A stretch of 64,000 nucleotides of DNA from contig RSEF01000003.1 of assembly GCA_003993805.1 (NCBI GenBank), forward strand, positions 83,737,835-83,801,834. The letters run 5' to 3'. The DNA is from Himantopus leucocephalus. Its lineage: Eukaryota; Chordata; Aves; Charadriiformes; Recurvirostridae. The notes under the pieces are model-generated. The model had not been told where the DNA came from and searched no databases. It saw only the letters and a list, made by a program, of their open reading frames with translations. Below are positions 12,728-23,399 of this stretch, one piece after another (the first letter of the stretch is position 1; every line of letters starts with the position of its first letter). The translations under genes and the position numbers were made by a program.

Positions 12728-12960
12728 GACTGGAAAAGATACTAAAAAGTGATTTAATCCATCTCCTTGCCAAGAAGAGAGTAAACTATAGCTGAAGTAC
12801 TCCACACAAACATTTGTCTAACCTTTTGTTAAAGCCTTGCATGACAGAAATTCCACAACCTGCCTTAGGTAATATATTTCTACAATCAACTACCTTTACT
12901 GCTTTTACCTGTCCTAAATGTCACTAACTGCAATTTAAGCCCTCATGGACCTCATACTTC
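12728..12960 (-). repeat. Ancient CR1 LINE 3' fragment
   Basis: Read on the plus strand this follows the reverse complement of old CR1 3' tails. It has 'gactggaaaagat', 'gatttaatccatctccttgc', then 'attccacaacctgcctta', 'acaatcaactacc' and 'ctgcaatttaagccc', in the order expected for CR1. Many substitutions and no tail repeat indicate an old insertion, shared perhaps with other birds or reptiles. No coding capacity remains. Confidence 0.7.
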
Positions 12961-12984
12961 AATTAGGAGTGGGATTCGACTATG

Positions 12985-15690
12985 TCTACAGGTAGACCTT
13001 AGTTTCCTAAACTTCTTGAATGAGCTTTAAAATTCCTGGCAGATGACAAAGAAATTGAAAAAAAAATATATACATTCAATGAATAAAGGCCCTGCTTTGC
13101 ACGGTTTCACAGGACAAGCATGGGACATACACCATGGCAGGCAATAGCAGAGTAAATTATTTTCTATGTTACTGTCCTTAAAATAGTAAAACATTAAGCT
13201 GCTAGTGTATTTAGGTAAATAAATTGTCATCAACCCAGCAATCAAACTGAGAAAATGTGAGGGTGGGATGAATCCAAAACTACATAGACATATGAATAAT
13301 TCATATTCATAATCTAAAATTTTTCATATTCAGAGGGATTCTGAAGATATTAATGCCCCAGAAAAAAAAAGAGAGAGTAATATATCCTCAATAAGGATAC
13401 TAGTCTGTTAAGTCAAAGCAACTAACTGGCTAACAGGATCAAATATTTTGGGGGATTGAAGTAACTAAGCAAAATTAGTTATACGTGGTACTGAATAATG
13501 ATACACCCACATTTGGATAATTTCATCACCAAAAAATACAGAAACCTTCTCATGAGATCTAGTTTCTGTGTATCATCCAGACTACACAAAGAAATCAAAT
13601 CCAAGTTGTGGTTGCACCTTCAAATTTGAAAACTCTCCTAGCAAAGGAGAAATATCTGTTGTGCCTCACTGTATTAGCTCAGGGTGTGAACTTATGGTTT
13701 CTCCTTTCAAGTGTAATAAAAGTCATGGTAGGGATTATGAGGGAGTTCTGATACATTAAAATGGTATTAGAAACTTGTTTAGGCTACCAGATTTCACTTG
13801 AGGTGTCTACTTCAGAGTGAGCTGGATTGCACTCTGGGTTTCAGTGAACAAACTGATTAGCCTGCCATTGATTATAAAGATGGTTCAAGTATCTGTGATT
13901 GCATGCAGACCCCTGTGTAAAAATACCTAATGTAGATGCCTCAAGCTGGAGCTGAACCTCTCCACAAAGTGGGACTCAGTTGCCTAAAAAGCCATCTGGT
14001 GCCATTTCACATACCATGGCGTACCTGACCCAGCTTCCAGATGCTACTCCAAAAGATCGAGAGTACACTGTAGGTCATTTCTGCCAGCTCCATAAAGGTG
14101 TCATATACATAATCTCATTTGAAGTGATTACTAAATCTTCCTAGAGATGTCCAAAGATTAGTTGTCTAAGACTAAGCTAGTCCCTCTTTATTCCTCCTGT
14201 TTTCAATGAGGAAGAACAGGTAACCAACAAGAGCAATTCATTTAATTCATTAAACAAGATAAAAACTGGCTTCTGGATATGCTTATTTTTCTCCGATGAC
14301 TATAAAGGGAATGAAGACTGTCTCACTTAGAATAAAGAAAATTTATTTTTTGATGCCTAAACTATGACATAAAGAGCCATCACCAAGAATCACGTAGTCA
14401 GTTCACTTTTTTGGTGGGGTTCAGTTACTTATGCAACAATCCCTAGAGTGATGTTAGAGAACCTAGGGTGTCTTACCTGGTTTCCAAGACACAAGTGTCC
14501 TGTTTCACAAGCCTCCCACCCATGTAGATGTCGCAGGTATTTCCAATAGTAAGAAGCGCTTATGTTTAGGCACATGAATTCTGCTTTATGGGTTTATGGG
14601 TATGGATGTAGGGGTAAAGGTGGAGAGAGATGTATGAATAGAGGTAAAAATCTGTCATGTTCATTTGACCACCAAGAGGTTCTAATTGTCCTGACCTTCT
14701 TGTAACCATGCAGCAATGTCAGGGTACACTGTGCTGCCAACAGACCGCATCAGGTTGGTGGGCAGGTCTTTACAGATAACCACATTATGCTTCAGACTGA
14801 AGATGAAGACATTTTTCTGGATAACACAGGGAGTAGGAGGAGAAGAGAGCTTGTAAAGAAAGGTCACAAAAAAGATGCTTACATGCTGGTCAGAGCAATT
14901 AGAGCCTGGCAGTGCACTCAGGACCCTGGGAAAGTCAGGGCAATTTAGTTTGTTAGGGCTATAACAGAGAGAACTACCCAAGATATGCAGGAGAATTATA
15001 GGTACAGTTCATGCTCACTTATTTTTTTACCCTGCAGCATATGACGAAAAGGCTATCAATCAATTAAACTAATGGCCAGTAAATATGGAAGCAGTAAAAC
15101 AAATATAAAATAAAAATATTTCATATATTTCAGAATCAACTGCTGAAATTTACTGACACAGAAAGTTATCACCAAATACTGTGGCTGGAGTCTTAAAAGG
15201 GTTGAATAATTTTATGAGCAGTTGCAGCATTTGTTGTTATAAAAAGCTGAGACAAGAGCGCATCTAGATCTCATGCCTCAGGGCACAGGAGTGGATCAAC
15301 TGACATCAGGATGGGCTTTTTCCCACAATGTATATCTCTATGAGGTCAGTGGAGTACAATGTGGTAAATTTTACTTTCCCCTAATGCATCACTTAATGGA
15401 CAATTACCAGAGGCGTGAGGCTGGTTTGGAAGGAGCAGTGGTCCATTCTGAAACAGCTCTAATGAATATATCAGGGGGAAAAGTCCATTAAAAAAATGAG
15501 GTAAAGAATGATTTGTTTATTAACTGTATTTTATGAGATAAAACAAATAGAACTTATGTTCATGATCAGAAAACCCTAACAGCAAATCTAATTCCTTCGA
15601 TTAACTTATTGAATGAGTAGTGCTAAAGCCTGGGTCACTGGAGGAGTCTGAATTGTTAAGGAAGGAGACAAGAAGAAGTTACTGATTTAA
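12985..15690. other. Non-coding stretch, nothing recognised
   Basis: Unique AT-rich sequence. Segments near 13850-14100 have the feel of very old amniote repeats but no diagnostic word could be fixed. Minus-strand frame 14682-14981 has no recognisable domain. Confidence 0.5.
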
Positions 15691-15695
15691 CCTAA

Positions 15696-15721
15696 TGTCC
15701 TGGTTTGAGGTACAACGGGAC
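15696..15721 (+). repeat. Short LTR start fragment, ERVL-type
   Basis: The 26 bases starting TGTCCTGGTTTGAGGTA match the first 26 bases of the LTR at 30979 with two mismatches, then diverge. The following sequence is not clearly LTR and no matching 3' end or target-site duplication was found. It is probably a truncated or diverged copy of a related LTR. The extent downstream is uncertain. Confidence 0.5.
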
Positions 15722-15859
15722 CAATAACGTGCAGAACCTATATGAAGATGTAAATCAATGACCATGTTTCAATAGTAAACATTATTTACTCTAATTCAGT
15801 ATCCTTGTAAGAATGGGAAGCAAAGGAACTTACGTGTTTCAGTAATATCTGCCTTCAGA

Positions 15860-16480
15860 CAAGGTGAGTTTATAAAAATAAGTAAACATGTTAAAAAAAT
15901 TTAAAGGGAAGTAAAAATTTTAAATAGTTTATGTGAGTGGGGACTGCTTGAAGCCAGGGGGTTAGAGGCTTAGAGTAAGTGTATACTGCTTATAAAATAA
16001 AAAGATTTTTAAAGGAGGATAAAAAAAAACCTGACATAAAAATGATCAGCGAAGGAGACAGTAGAATTAAAAAGAAAACCTTTTAAAAAAAGACATTTGA
16101 ATGAGGAAAATAGAAAAAAAGAACATAAAATTTGTCAAGTTAAATGTAAAACCATCATACAACAGTCAAGAAAAAAATCATGGGAAACTCCTGGTAGAGG
16201 CATAAAACTAATAATAAATACTTTCTTTAGAAATATTTAAAACAGAAATCTTGTCAGTATGATGACAGATGTGATCAAGGTGAGAAAAGAATCCCCAAGG
16301 AAGATAAAGCTATAGCAGAAATACTAAATAAAATCTTAGTACTCATCTTCATATTGGAATAGTGACCTATATTTTGGGGGGATACTATATTAAACTAAAA
16401 CTTCAATAGGACAAGTTTTGGAAGACTAATAAGATAAACAGTAACAAATCTTCCAGACCCAGTAGTATTAACTTCAGTTC
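15860..16480 (+). repeat. A-rich region, probably decayed CR1 body
   Basis: Very A-rich on the plus strand with faint resemblance to the region upstream of the CR1 reverse-transcriptase motifs, for example 'gataaagctatagcagaaatactaaat' around 16302. It precedes the more recognisable fragment at 16485-16770 in the same orientation, so both are likely one old insertion. Boundaries are approximate. Confidence 0.35.
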
Positions 16481-16484
16481 TAAA

Positions 16485-16830
16485 AGAATACCATATTGGT
16501 GAATTACAAACTCTGCTTGCAATTTAAAATTAAAACTGACTTGCTACCAAAGGAATAAAAAATTCTGTAAGGGTGAATGTGAGAATCTTTATGCCAGTCT
16601 GAATTCTTTAGTTAGCAAATTTGTTGAAATTAATGTGAAGAGTAAAACGAGTAGACATATGGATAAATGCGATATAATTGGGAACTGGAAGCACAGCTCC
16701 TGTAGCAGGAAGCCATGCCTCACAAATCTATTAGACGTGAACAATCACATGGAGAAAGATGTCCCAATAGTGCAGGAGAGCATTGCCAAAGATCCAACCC
16801 TAAGTCAGACAAACCTGAGTACGTAGCTCA
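16485..16830 (+). pseudogene. Decayed CR1-like reverse-transcriptase fragment
   Basis: Seen: the frame 16611-16760 contains VSKFVEINVKSKTSRHMDK, then CDIIGNWKHSSCSRKPCLTN and LLDV. Known: CR1-clade reverse transcriptases carry a block with the order 'KxVExIVKxxIxxHI ... LIGxxQHGFxxGxSCLTNLLxF'. The match is clear, but the QHGF core is degraded and downstream YLDF-type residues are lost. Inferred: an ancient, inactive plus-strand CR1 copy. The 63-codon frame covering it (16635-16826) is a relic of the retroelement, not a host gene. Confidence 0.7.
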
Positions 16831-17880
16831 GCTCAGCAGCGGGCGGAGATATGGAGTAGCCCAAGTGCAGAGCCATGCTGATGCACCTATAGAGCCTCAT
16901 AATCTGGCAAGAAGCTATTCAGCAAAAGCTTGAGGTGCTCGGCAACATATTTCATTGCCCACCGTAAAGAAGACATCTGTGACATCGGGACAACTGCAAG
17001 GAAAATACAGCAAAACAGTAGGAATGACTCTTGTTCAGGGACCTATGCACAGACAAACTGATGCCCCTACTTAGAAGTATTGAGGTATGCAAAGTCCATG
17101 TAAATCACACAAGCAATCTTAACCATGTCACTAAATCACAGTGGAAGGACACGGCCCCCTGGCAAAATTTTCAAGAGATCCTTGCAAGAAACACACAAAC
17201 ATTACAGACAGGTGTGTTATGGGCTACATCTATCCTACCAGGCTGAGCCAAAATAAGAAATCTAGGAGGTCAGAAGATTATCATAATACAAAGCCTTTAG
17301 AATAAAAGCAGAGAGCAAGGGGAAGCCCAGTGGCTCTGCTCCCCATCAATAATAAACCAGTTCATTTTTCCAACGGTCAAAATGGTTTTCTGCTTCTGTC
17401 ATCAACAAAGGCAGGCTGCTGAGCAGGGCGTGCAAAGACCCACCATACAGCCTCAACACCTCCATGGACTGCTCTTTCATCAGGTCTAGAGGAGGTTTCA
17501 GAAACTCGCTTCATCTGGTGAATGAACAGCGCAGAGCAAACAGAAAGATACCTGCTCCATCAAAAAAGAGCTACTAGGCTCCAGTTATGTTTGTTTGCTG
17601 TCTTTCTGCCATCCTTCACCCCTGCAGTGTTCGGTAAACCTCTGCCTATTAAGTTGGCAAAGCAGAGAAAAATTGTGATAATACACCAGCGGTCAACAAG
17701 CCAGCCTTTAAAGAAAAACACTGCCAATAAGATAAACAGCTTGTGATGTACTTAATTACAATATTTCATACTCATTTAGCCATCTCCACATCACAGCACT
17801 AACAAAGTGGATTTCAAACAGGAAATAAGACTCCTTCCCACAAGCCCAGAGGGCTAATTATAAAATAGCAACCTACTTTC
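16830..17880. other. Unique sequence, slightly GC-richer
   Basis: Several short plus-strand frames overlap here (16715-17246, 17522-17746) but none resembles a known family. Part could be further decay of the LINE just upstream. No LTR ends or CR1 tail were found. Confidence 0.4.
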
Positions 17881-17929
17881 TTTTTTTTTTTTTCCTTTTT
17901 TTTGGTACCAAGCATATTTTTTTTTCCAG
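17881..17929. repeat. T-rich low-complexity tract
   Basis: Two runs of T broken by CC and GGTACCAAGC. Simple low-complexity DNA. No element was identified on its 3' side, so it is not clearly a minus-strand retroposon tail. Confidence 0.75.
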
Positions 17930-18135
17930 TAGAATTTATTGAGCTCATTACCAAGCTGCTTATGAAGTGATTTGAAATGAGGCAACATTAAAGCATTCTG
18001 AAAATCCCTTGTACTTAGTCATCTTGACACTTTGTTTGAACTTGAAGCATTAATATGAAATAACTGCAGCAGCCCCGTATTTCTGATGCTATTGTTTGAC
18101 AGCACATTTAAAAGCTAAAAGATGATATGATCAAG
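17930..18135. promoter_or_regulatory. Possible conserved non-coding element
   Basis: Repeat-free block with words such as GAGCTCATTACCAAG, TTAATATGAAAT and ATTGTTTGACAGC that resemble homeodomain, POU, SOX and TALE sites clustered within 200 bases. No coding frame. Suggestive of an enhancer-like conserved element, but only multi-species alignment could show it. Confidence 0.2.
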
Positions 18136-19158
18136 GATTTTTAATCAGCACAGTAATTTGTAGGAGTGTCTCAAGTATTCATAACTTTGAAAAGACCAAA
18201 GGGACACGCTTGTGAGAAACAAGACAGGTACAGTGCATGTCAGCCTAGAATAAGATGGCAATGTGAAACGGGGAGTACAAGCACTGCTGGAACTGAGGGA
18301 GGTTTTATTGCTTTTTACAGGCAAGACTGAAAATTGAAAGATACACATCAAAGCCACTAAAGAACTCCACACACTGTACCTTATTAGCCTGGTTTTACCT
18401 TCTGTAATCACATTATATAATATGCATCACCAGATTAACCTGCTTGGGGTCAGCGGAGAGGCCACCATAAATATATTTGAAGTGAAGCCTGTGAAGGTTT
18501 TCAAAGTGGAGAAAAAAATCCATAGAGAGGAGTAGTAAAATCCATGGAAATCTATAACGTATTAAAGTGAAATCTGTGAATAGCTTTGCTTTTCATCGTT
18601 CCCCCCACACACACCTGTGCGTTAGTGTTTGAACTAATAATTAGAGCCAATGGAAATGCTTCTGTTGAAATAAAGGGTTTAACATCATCCTTCACTCTAA
18701 CTGCATTCTAATGTTCTGCCTACCTTATTACAAAGCCTTTAAAGGAAAAGGGAAATCATTTGTAAGAGAACAAATGGGCGCTACTAGTACAACCACTGAA
18801 TGCATCAGAGTGTGGTCTCTCCCCAAGAAAAGCAAGCATCCCCAAATGTGGTTTACAACAAATACGGGGCAGTTTCCAGCCAAATGTGTGCATTGAGGGT
18901 ACAAGAGTCTCCCTCCTCCCCCCAGTTTTTTTGGGTGTCAGAGGGCGAGCAATTCGTACCCTTCATGCGGTGCACTCTGGAACAAGATTTCCAGCAGAAC
19001 AGCATGGAACCTGCGGTCCTCTGCAGTCCTGTTAGTATGCTTGATGGCCTCTTATGCACAGCCCTAAACTAATAAGGAAACATCGAGATAGATGTGTTGG
19101 GCCATAATCTGGAAAGAATTCATTAGCTAAGCAGGATCTAGCCAAGTCATTACTTAGG
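18136..19158. other. Non-coding stretch, nothing recognised
   Basis: Unique sequence. Plus frame 18800-19072 and minus frame 18853-19059 overlap each other and have no family resemblance. A short C and CA run lies at 18601-18616. Confidence 0.5.
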
Positions 19159-19160
19159 AA

Positions 19161-19180
19161 CACCACCACCACCACCCCCA
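19161..19180. repeat. Short (CAC)n microsatellite
   Basis: Five to six CAC units ending in a C run. Too short to be of structural note. Confidence 0.85.
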
Positions 19181-19924
19181 AGGAATTCCCATGCAGTTTA
19201 GAGAAACAGCATCAGCCCCTGTTTTCCAAACCTGCACAGTTCTGTTAATAAAAGCTGATGCGTTAAAAAAAAACATACTCCCTAAAGAGCCAACACATTG
19301 CGACAAAACAACATGAACAAAGCAGAGGGGAAAGGAATAGGAAACAAATAAATGCAATGGCTGGCCGGCTGCAGCATTTGCATCCCTGCACTTGTTTAGC
19401 TGCTACGTGGCTGGAGAATTCAGCACTTCACTGGAAGGTGACTTAAGAAAGGATTTCAAGAATAATGAGGTGGTGTTTTTTCCATCATAATCCTTGAAGA
19501 TGTTTTCACCAACTAGAAGAGCAGCTTCCCTCTCTAGATTTCTTATAGTAATGGCACGCTATTTGTTTTCTGCTTTTAAAACAATAAATGTAAACATGAA
19601 TAAAGTTACCTATTATACATCTATTTGCTTATAGGACAAAAGCAATACAATGTTGCTCAAGGTAAAATAGTTCCACGGCTTACACAACACAAAGAATAAT
19701 TTTAACCTATGGCATAATTTTAATTGGCTGTTTTTCATTTTGAAAGGTATAGTTGATTTTATTTGTGCTCCTTTGTGTGTTTTCCACACTTCAACATCAT
19801 ATTCAGGTCAATTTTGGATATGCTTTTTGGTTCCTCTTCTTAAGGGGAGAGCTAGAGCAGTTCTTCTCATCGCTGACAGATCCCAGGGAGGTATTTGGCT
19901 CAATCTGCACAATATACCACCCTC

Positions 19925-19986
19925 AAAAAAAAAAAAAAANNNNNNNNNNNNNNNNNNNNNNNNNNNNNNNCAAAAAAAAAAAAAAA
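19925..19986. other. 31-N gap inside a poly-A tract
   Basis: Fifteen A precede and fifteen A follow the undetermined bases at 19940-19970, separated only by one C. The size of 31 suggests an estimated rather than placeholder gap. The true sequence is probably a long A-rich tract. Open frames crossing it are meaningless. Confidence 0.95.
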
Positions 19987-19999
19987 CAAAAGAGGAGAA

Positions 20000-22660
20000 A
20001 AAAGCTAATTACCAATTGTGACATAAATATCTATGTGGAACATGAATTAAATAAGAAGAGTTTATCTTTTAGATAAGGGGTGTTGTATCTCCTGATCTTA
20101 CAAGAAAAGTTTGTGTTTTGATGAGTTATTCCATCATTGTCCGCAACACTGCTCATGCTTTTCTCTGAAAACCCTTTTATTTTTCCAAATGAGATATTGC
20201 CCAATTCTAATTCAGCGTGGTGATCCTTATGCTCCTTTTATTGCTTACTTGATATAGTAAAATCTTAAGTTTCCCATTGCTCTTGTTACTAAGTTTAACT
20301 TGTTGAACTCGTTGAAAATGTAACATTGAAGTTTATATATCTAGAAATGAAAGGGAGTGAGTTTCATGTGAGGGTATCAAGCAAATTCTCTGGAGTGCAA
20401 AGTACCAGTAGGAGCAGAGCTATAGACAACATGGAGCAAGAGCTGCTCCCACTCCAGTGTTCTTCTGACGGAGATGACAAATGGGGGTAAAAGCACATTA
20501 ACTCCAAGAACTACAGCTGCTGTCCGTCAAGATGAGGCACTGCTAGTGAGTAGCAGCACCGGAAAAGTTCATGCTTCGCAAACAAATTTGGGGGTTGCGG
20601 CAGTTGGAAAGATTGCAAAGGTGACCAGCCGGTGAGAGAGGAGGGAGGTCAAAGTTTCACTATGACTGCAGATGGAAGTATAATCCCAAATAGCTAATGT
20701 CTGAGAATATATAATAACCTGTACTATCTTTTCATTTTTCAGATCAATGAGACCTAGCATTTTTTCCCCAGCCTCATGATCATCTGTTTTCACTTCTGAC
20801 TTTTATGAACTACGGCTCAGACATTTTAATGAAATTTAGTCATGGCTGTGCGCAGCCTATGACAACAGACTGACCTGGGAGCCAAGGCTCTTTTTTAAGA
20901 GAGTCATCTCAAGCTGAGGCCAACAGTAAAACTGGGTCTCCTGCCTCCTAGGTAAATGCTCCAGCCACATACATGCTACATAAAAGCCAGTCAACAGCTC
21001 CACCACCAGCCTGCAAGCTTTGGGCAGAGCGAATGCTGTCAGGGAGCGTTCAGACTGCCCAGCACGTAAGTGCAAAGTGAGCCCCAGAGCACTCCTTTTC
21101 TAAGTGACATTATCCAGACATGTGCACCCGAATGTACTGCTTGGTTAAACAGCAGTACATCTCAATATGCACAGCAATAGGACTTCTGTCATTTAAGCTA
21201 ACTTTCTGGCAAAACCTTAGTTGCCACTACCTATAGCTTTGCAAGTGCAGGAGTGCAGAGTATTCCTGGAGCATTTTCTCTGTCTTATGTGCCCATCTTC
21301 AACATTCAGGCAAGTGCACTTCTTATGATCTTAGCCAAGGTCCTTTGGAAAGTGCCTAGATGAATGTCTGTCCCTAAGTACCATTTTAAACCTGAACCAC
21401 AGTTCAGGTATCAGTCTGAGGTATCTAAGAGATTTAATCCCTACTCATTTACCTCTAAGAATCTGGACCATAAAAACCTCAAGTCTCATTAAAAATCATT
21501 GATACTAAAATTTCTAGTAATTTTGAGGGATTTTTTAGATTAAAAGCATTTTACAAAGGGTAAACTTACCAGCACCATTGATGTGCCATCAGTGAGGATC
21601 TGGACAAATGGGAAAAGATGAACTTTGTAGCAAAATAGTTAAAGCATTCATGGAGGGTAAAAGACACTACACTGGCACAACAGCTTTTAATATTTTGTTT
21701 GTTTGTTTTCAATTTTGATGTTGTATTGACACTGTATCCTCTTTCTTGCAAATCTTCAGGCCTGTGGGACCACACGTCTACATATCCTAAGACAAGATAT
21801 TTATGCTGGCGATGCTGAGTCCTTGACAAGAAATCAACTAGGTGTTGCAACACCTACTGGAACAAGTTTTAAGCATCCTCAACAATCTCAGCTTAGGCAT
21901 CTGAGCGTAACACTGACCATGACCACAGCAAGCTGTGTGGCAGCCATCACTTGGAGCCAGGGTGCGAAGGCATTTAGTTTCAGAATCAGCAGAACTGTGC
22001 AGCAGAGTTTTGAAGGAGCAACGAAAGGCACCACAAGTCTGGTTCATTTAAAATCATCTGATATTCTTTCTAGTTAAACATTATATAAAGCCTTTTTCAG
22101 CTCAGAAAAAAACGCTCAAGAAAACAACTCCCTAGCTGGTTTTTGCTGATAACTAGAAGCACTAGGAGAAAGCTGAAACTGCATTCTCCAGGAATTCCTG
22201 ACTTCTAGCCAAAGCAGCACTCTATATTATATGACTGTAACAAGACTCCTCTTAATAATATTGTAATTCATGCATGAAGATACTTTCACATATGTTTCAT
22301 AGCTCAGCTTGCTTAAAATGCATGATATCTGTTTTGCAACTCTTACAGATATTTGATATGAATCTAGAGAAGTACATAATCTTCAGTTTAAGCCATCTAA
22401 AGGGGAGATATTCAAAACTGACGAAAGCAAGTAAAAGCAAGTAAAATTATATTATGTCCTCCTCAATCCCACTTAATACAACAGATTGTAAAAATTAGAA
22501 TGGGGCTAGAAGGATTGAAGTTTTTGTCTACAAGTGGCTCCACAAACTCCTGTACAGAAATTATCCTGGAAAGCAGAAGGTTTATGCATAAATTCAGTTG
22601 TGTCATATTCACCAAGTTGACCGTGCTTTCGGACTATGGCTTACTACTGTTTCCTTCCAC
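20000..22660. other. Non-coding stretch with one perfect hairpin
   Basis: Unique sequence with overlapping short frames on both strands around 21566-22077, none recognisable. A perfect 10-bp inverted repeat occurs at 21132-21160. No interspersed repeat was identified. Confidence 0.5.
21132..21160. repeat. Perfect 10-bp inverted repeat
   Basis: ATGTACTGCT is followed by a 9-base loop and AGCAGTACAT. The stem is perfect. With no flanking element, promoter or conserved RNA context, a chance palindrome or remnant is most likely. Confidence 0.6.
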
Positions 22661-22664
22661 TAAA

Positions 22665-23074
22665 AGAATCATAGAATCATAGAACAGTTTGGGTTGGAAG
22701 GGACTTCTAAAGGTCATCTAGTTCAACCTCCCCTGCAATGAGCAGGGACATCTTCAACTTGATCAGGTTGTTCATAGCCCCGTCCAACCTGACCTTGAAT
22801 GTTTCCAGGGATGGAGTATCCACAACTTCTCTGGGCAATCTGTTGCAGTGTTTCACCACTATCAGAGTAAAGAATTTCTCCCTAATATCTAACCTAAATC
22901 TACCCTCTTTCAGTTTAAAACTGTTACCCCTCATCCTATTGCAACATGCCCTGCTAAAAAGTTTGTCCCCATCTTTCCTGTATGCCCCCTTTAAGTACTG
23001 AAAAGTTGCTATAAGGTCTCCTCAGAGCCTTCCCTTCTCCAGGCTGAACAACCCCAACTCTCTCAGCCTATCCT
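22665..23074 (-). mobile_element. CR1 LINE 3' end, fairly well preserved
   Basis: Begins on the plus strand with two copies of AGAATCAT, the reverse complement of the CR1 tail repeat. It then reads 'gtttgggttggaagggact', 'ggtcatctagttcaacc' and 'gagtatccacaacttctctg', ending at 'ctgaacaaccccaactctc'. This is the classic avian CR1 3' region inserted on the minus strand and 5'-truncated, as most CR1 copies are. It is younger than the other CR1 fragments in the window, judging by the intact reading frame within it. Confidence 0.97.
22707..22934 (-). pseudogene. CR1 ORF2 C-terminal remnant
   Basis: A 75-codon frame on the minus strand includes FKLKEGRFRLDIREKFFTL and NRLPREVVDTPSLETFKVRL, the conserved C-terminal tail of the CR1 ORF2 polyprotein, downstream of reverse transcriptase. 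The upstream endonuclease and reverse-transcriptase domains are absent through 5' truncation, so the copy is dead. It has no role of its own. The frame is open because the insertion is relatively recent. Confidence 0.92.
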
Positions 23075-23241
23075 AAAGAAAAGACTTTGCAATATACATC
23101 TCTGGTAAGAGGAAGATGGTACTTTACCATGAATTCAAGCCAGAAATGACTGGAGAAAAGGCCTGGCATCATAGAGATGTCTTCAAAAAAATATCACTGA
23201 CATAGAAGCTCTCAAAAAAAAGTTACTTGTACAAGTAATGT

Positions 23242-23395
23242 AGAATCATAGAAAAAGTTAGATTGGGCCAGACCTCTATGGATTATTTATTCCAACACTC
23301 TGGTCAAAGAAGGGCTAACTTTAACCTTAAATCAAGTTGCTTAGAGCCTTGTTTAGCTAAACAAAAATCATCAAGACTGAACACACACCTGTGAA
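23242..23395 (-). repeat. Diverged CR1 3' fragment
   Basis: AGAATCATAGAA is followed by 'ttagattgggccagacctct', 'tccaacactctggtcaaag' and 'atcaagttgcttagagcc'. This tracks CR1 in reverse complement with more substitutions than the copy at 22665. Same orientation, about 170 bases away, so two independent insertions or a split of subfamilies. It fades out after about 23395. Confidence 0.85.
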
Positions 23396-23399
23396 GCAA

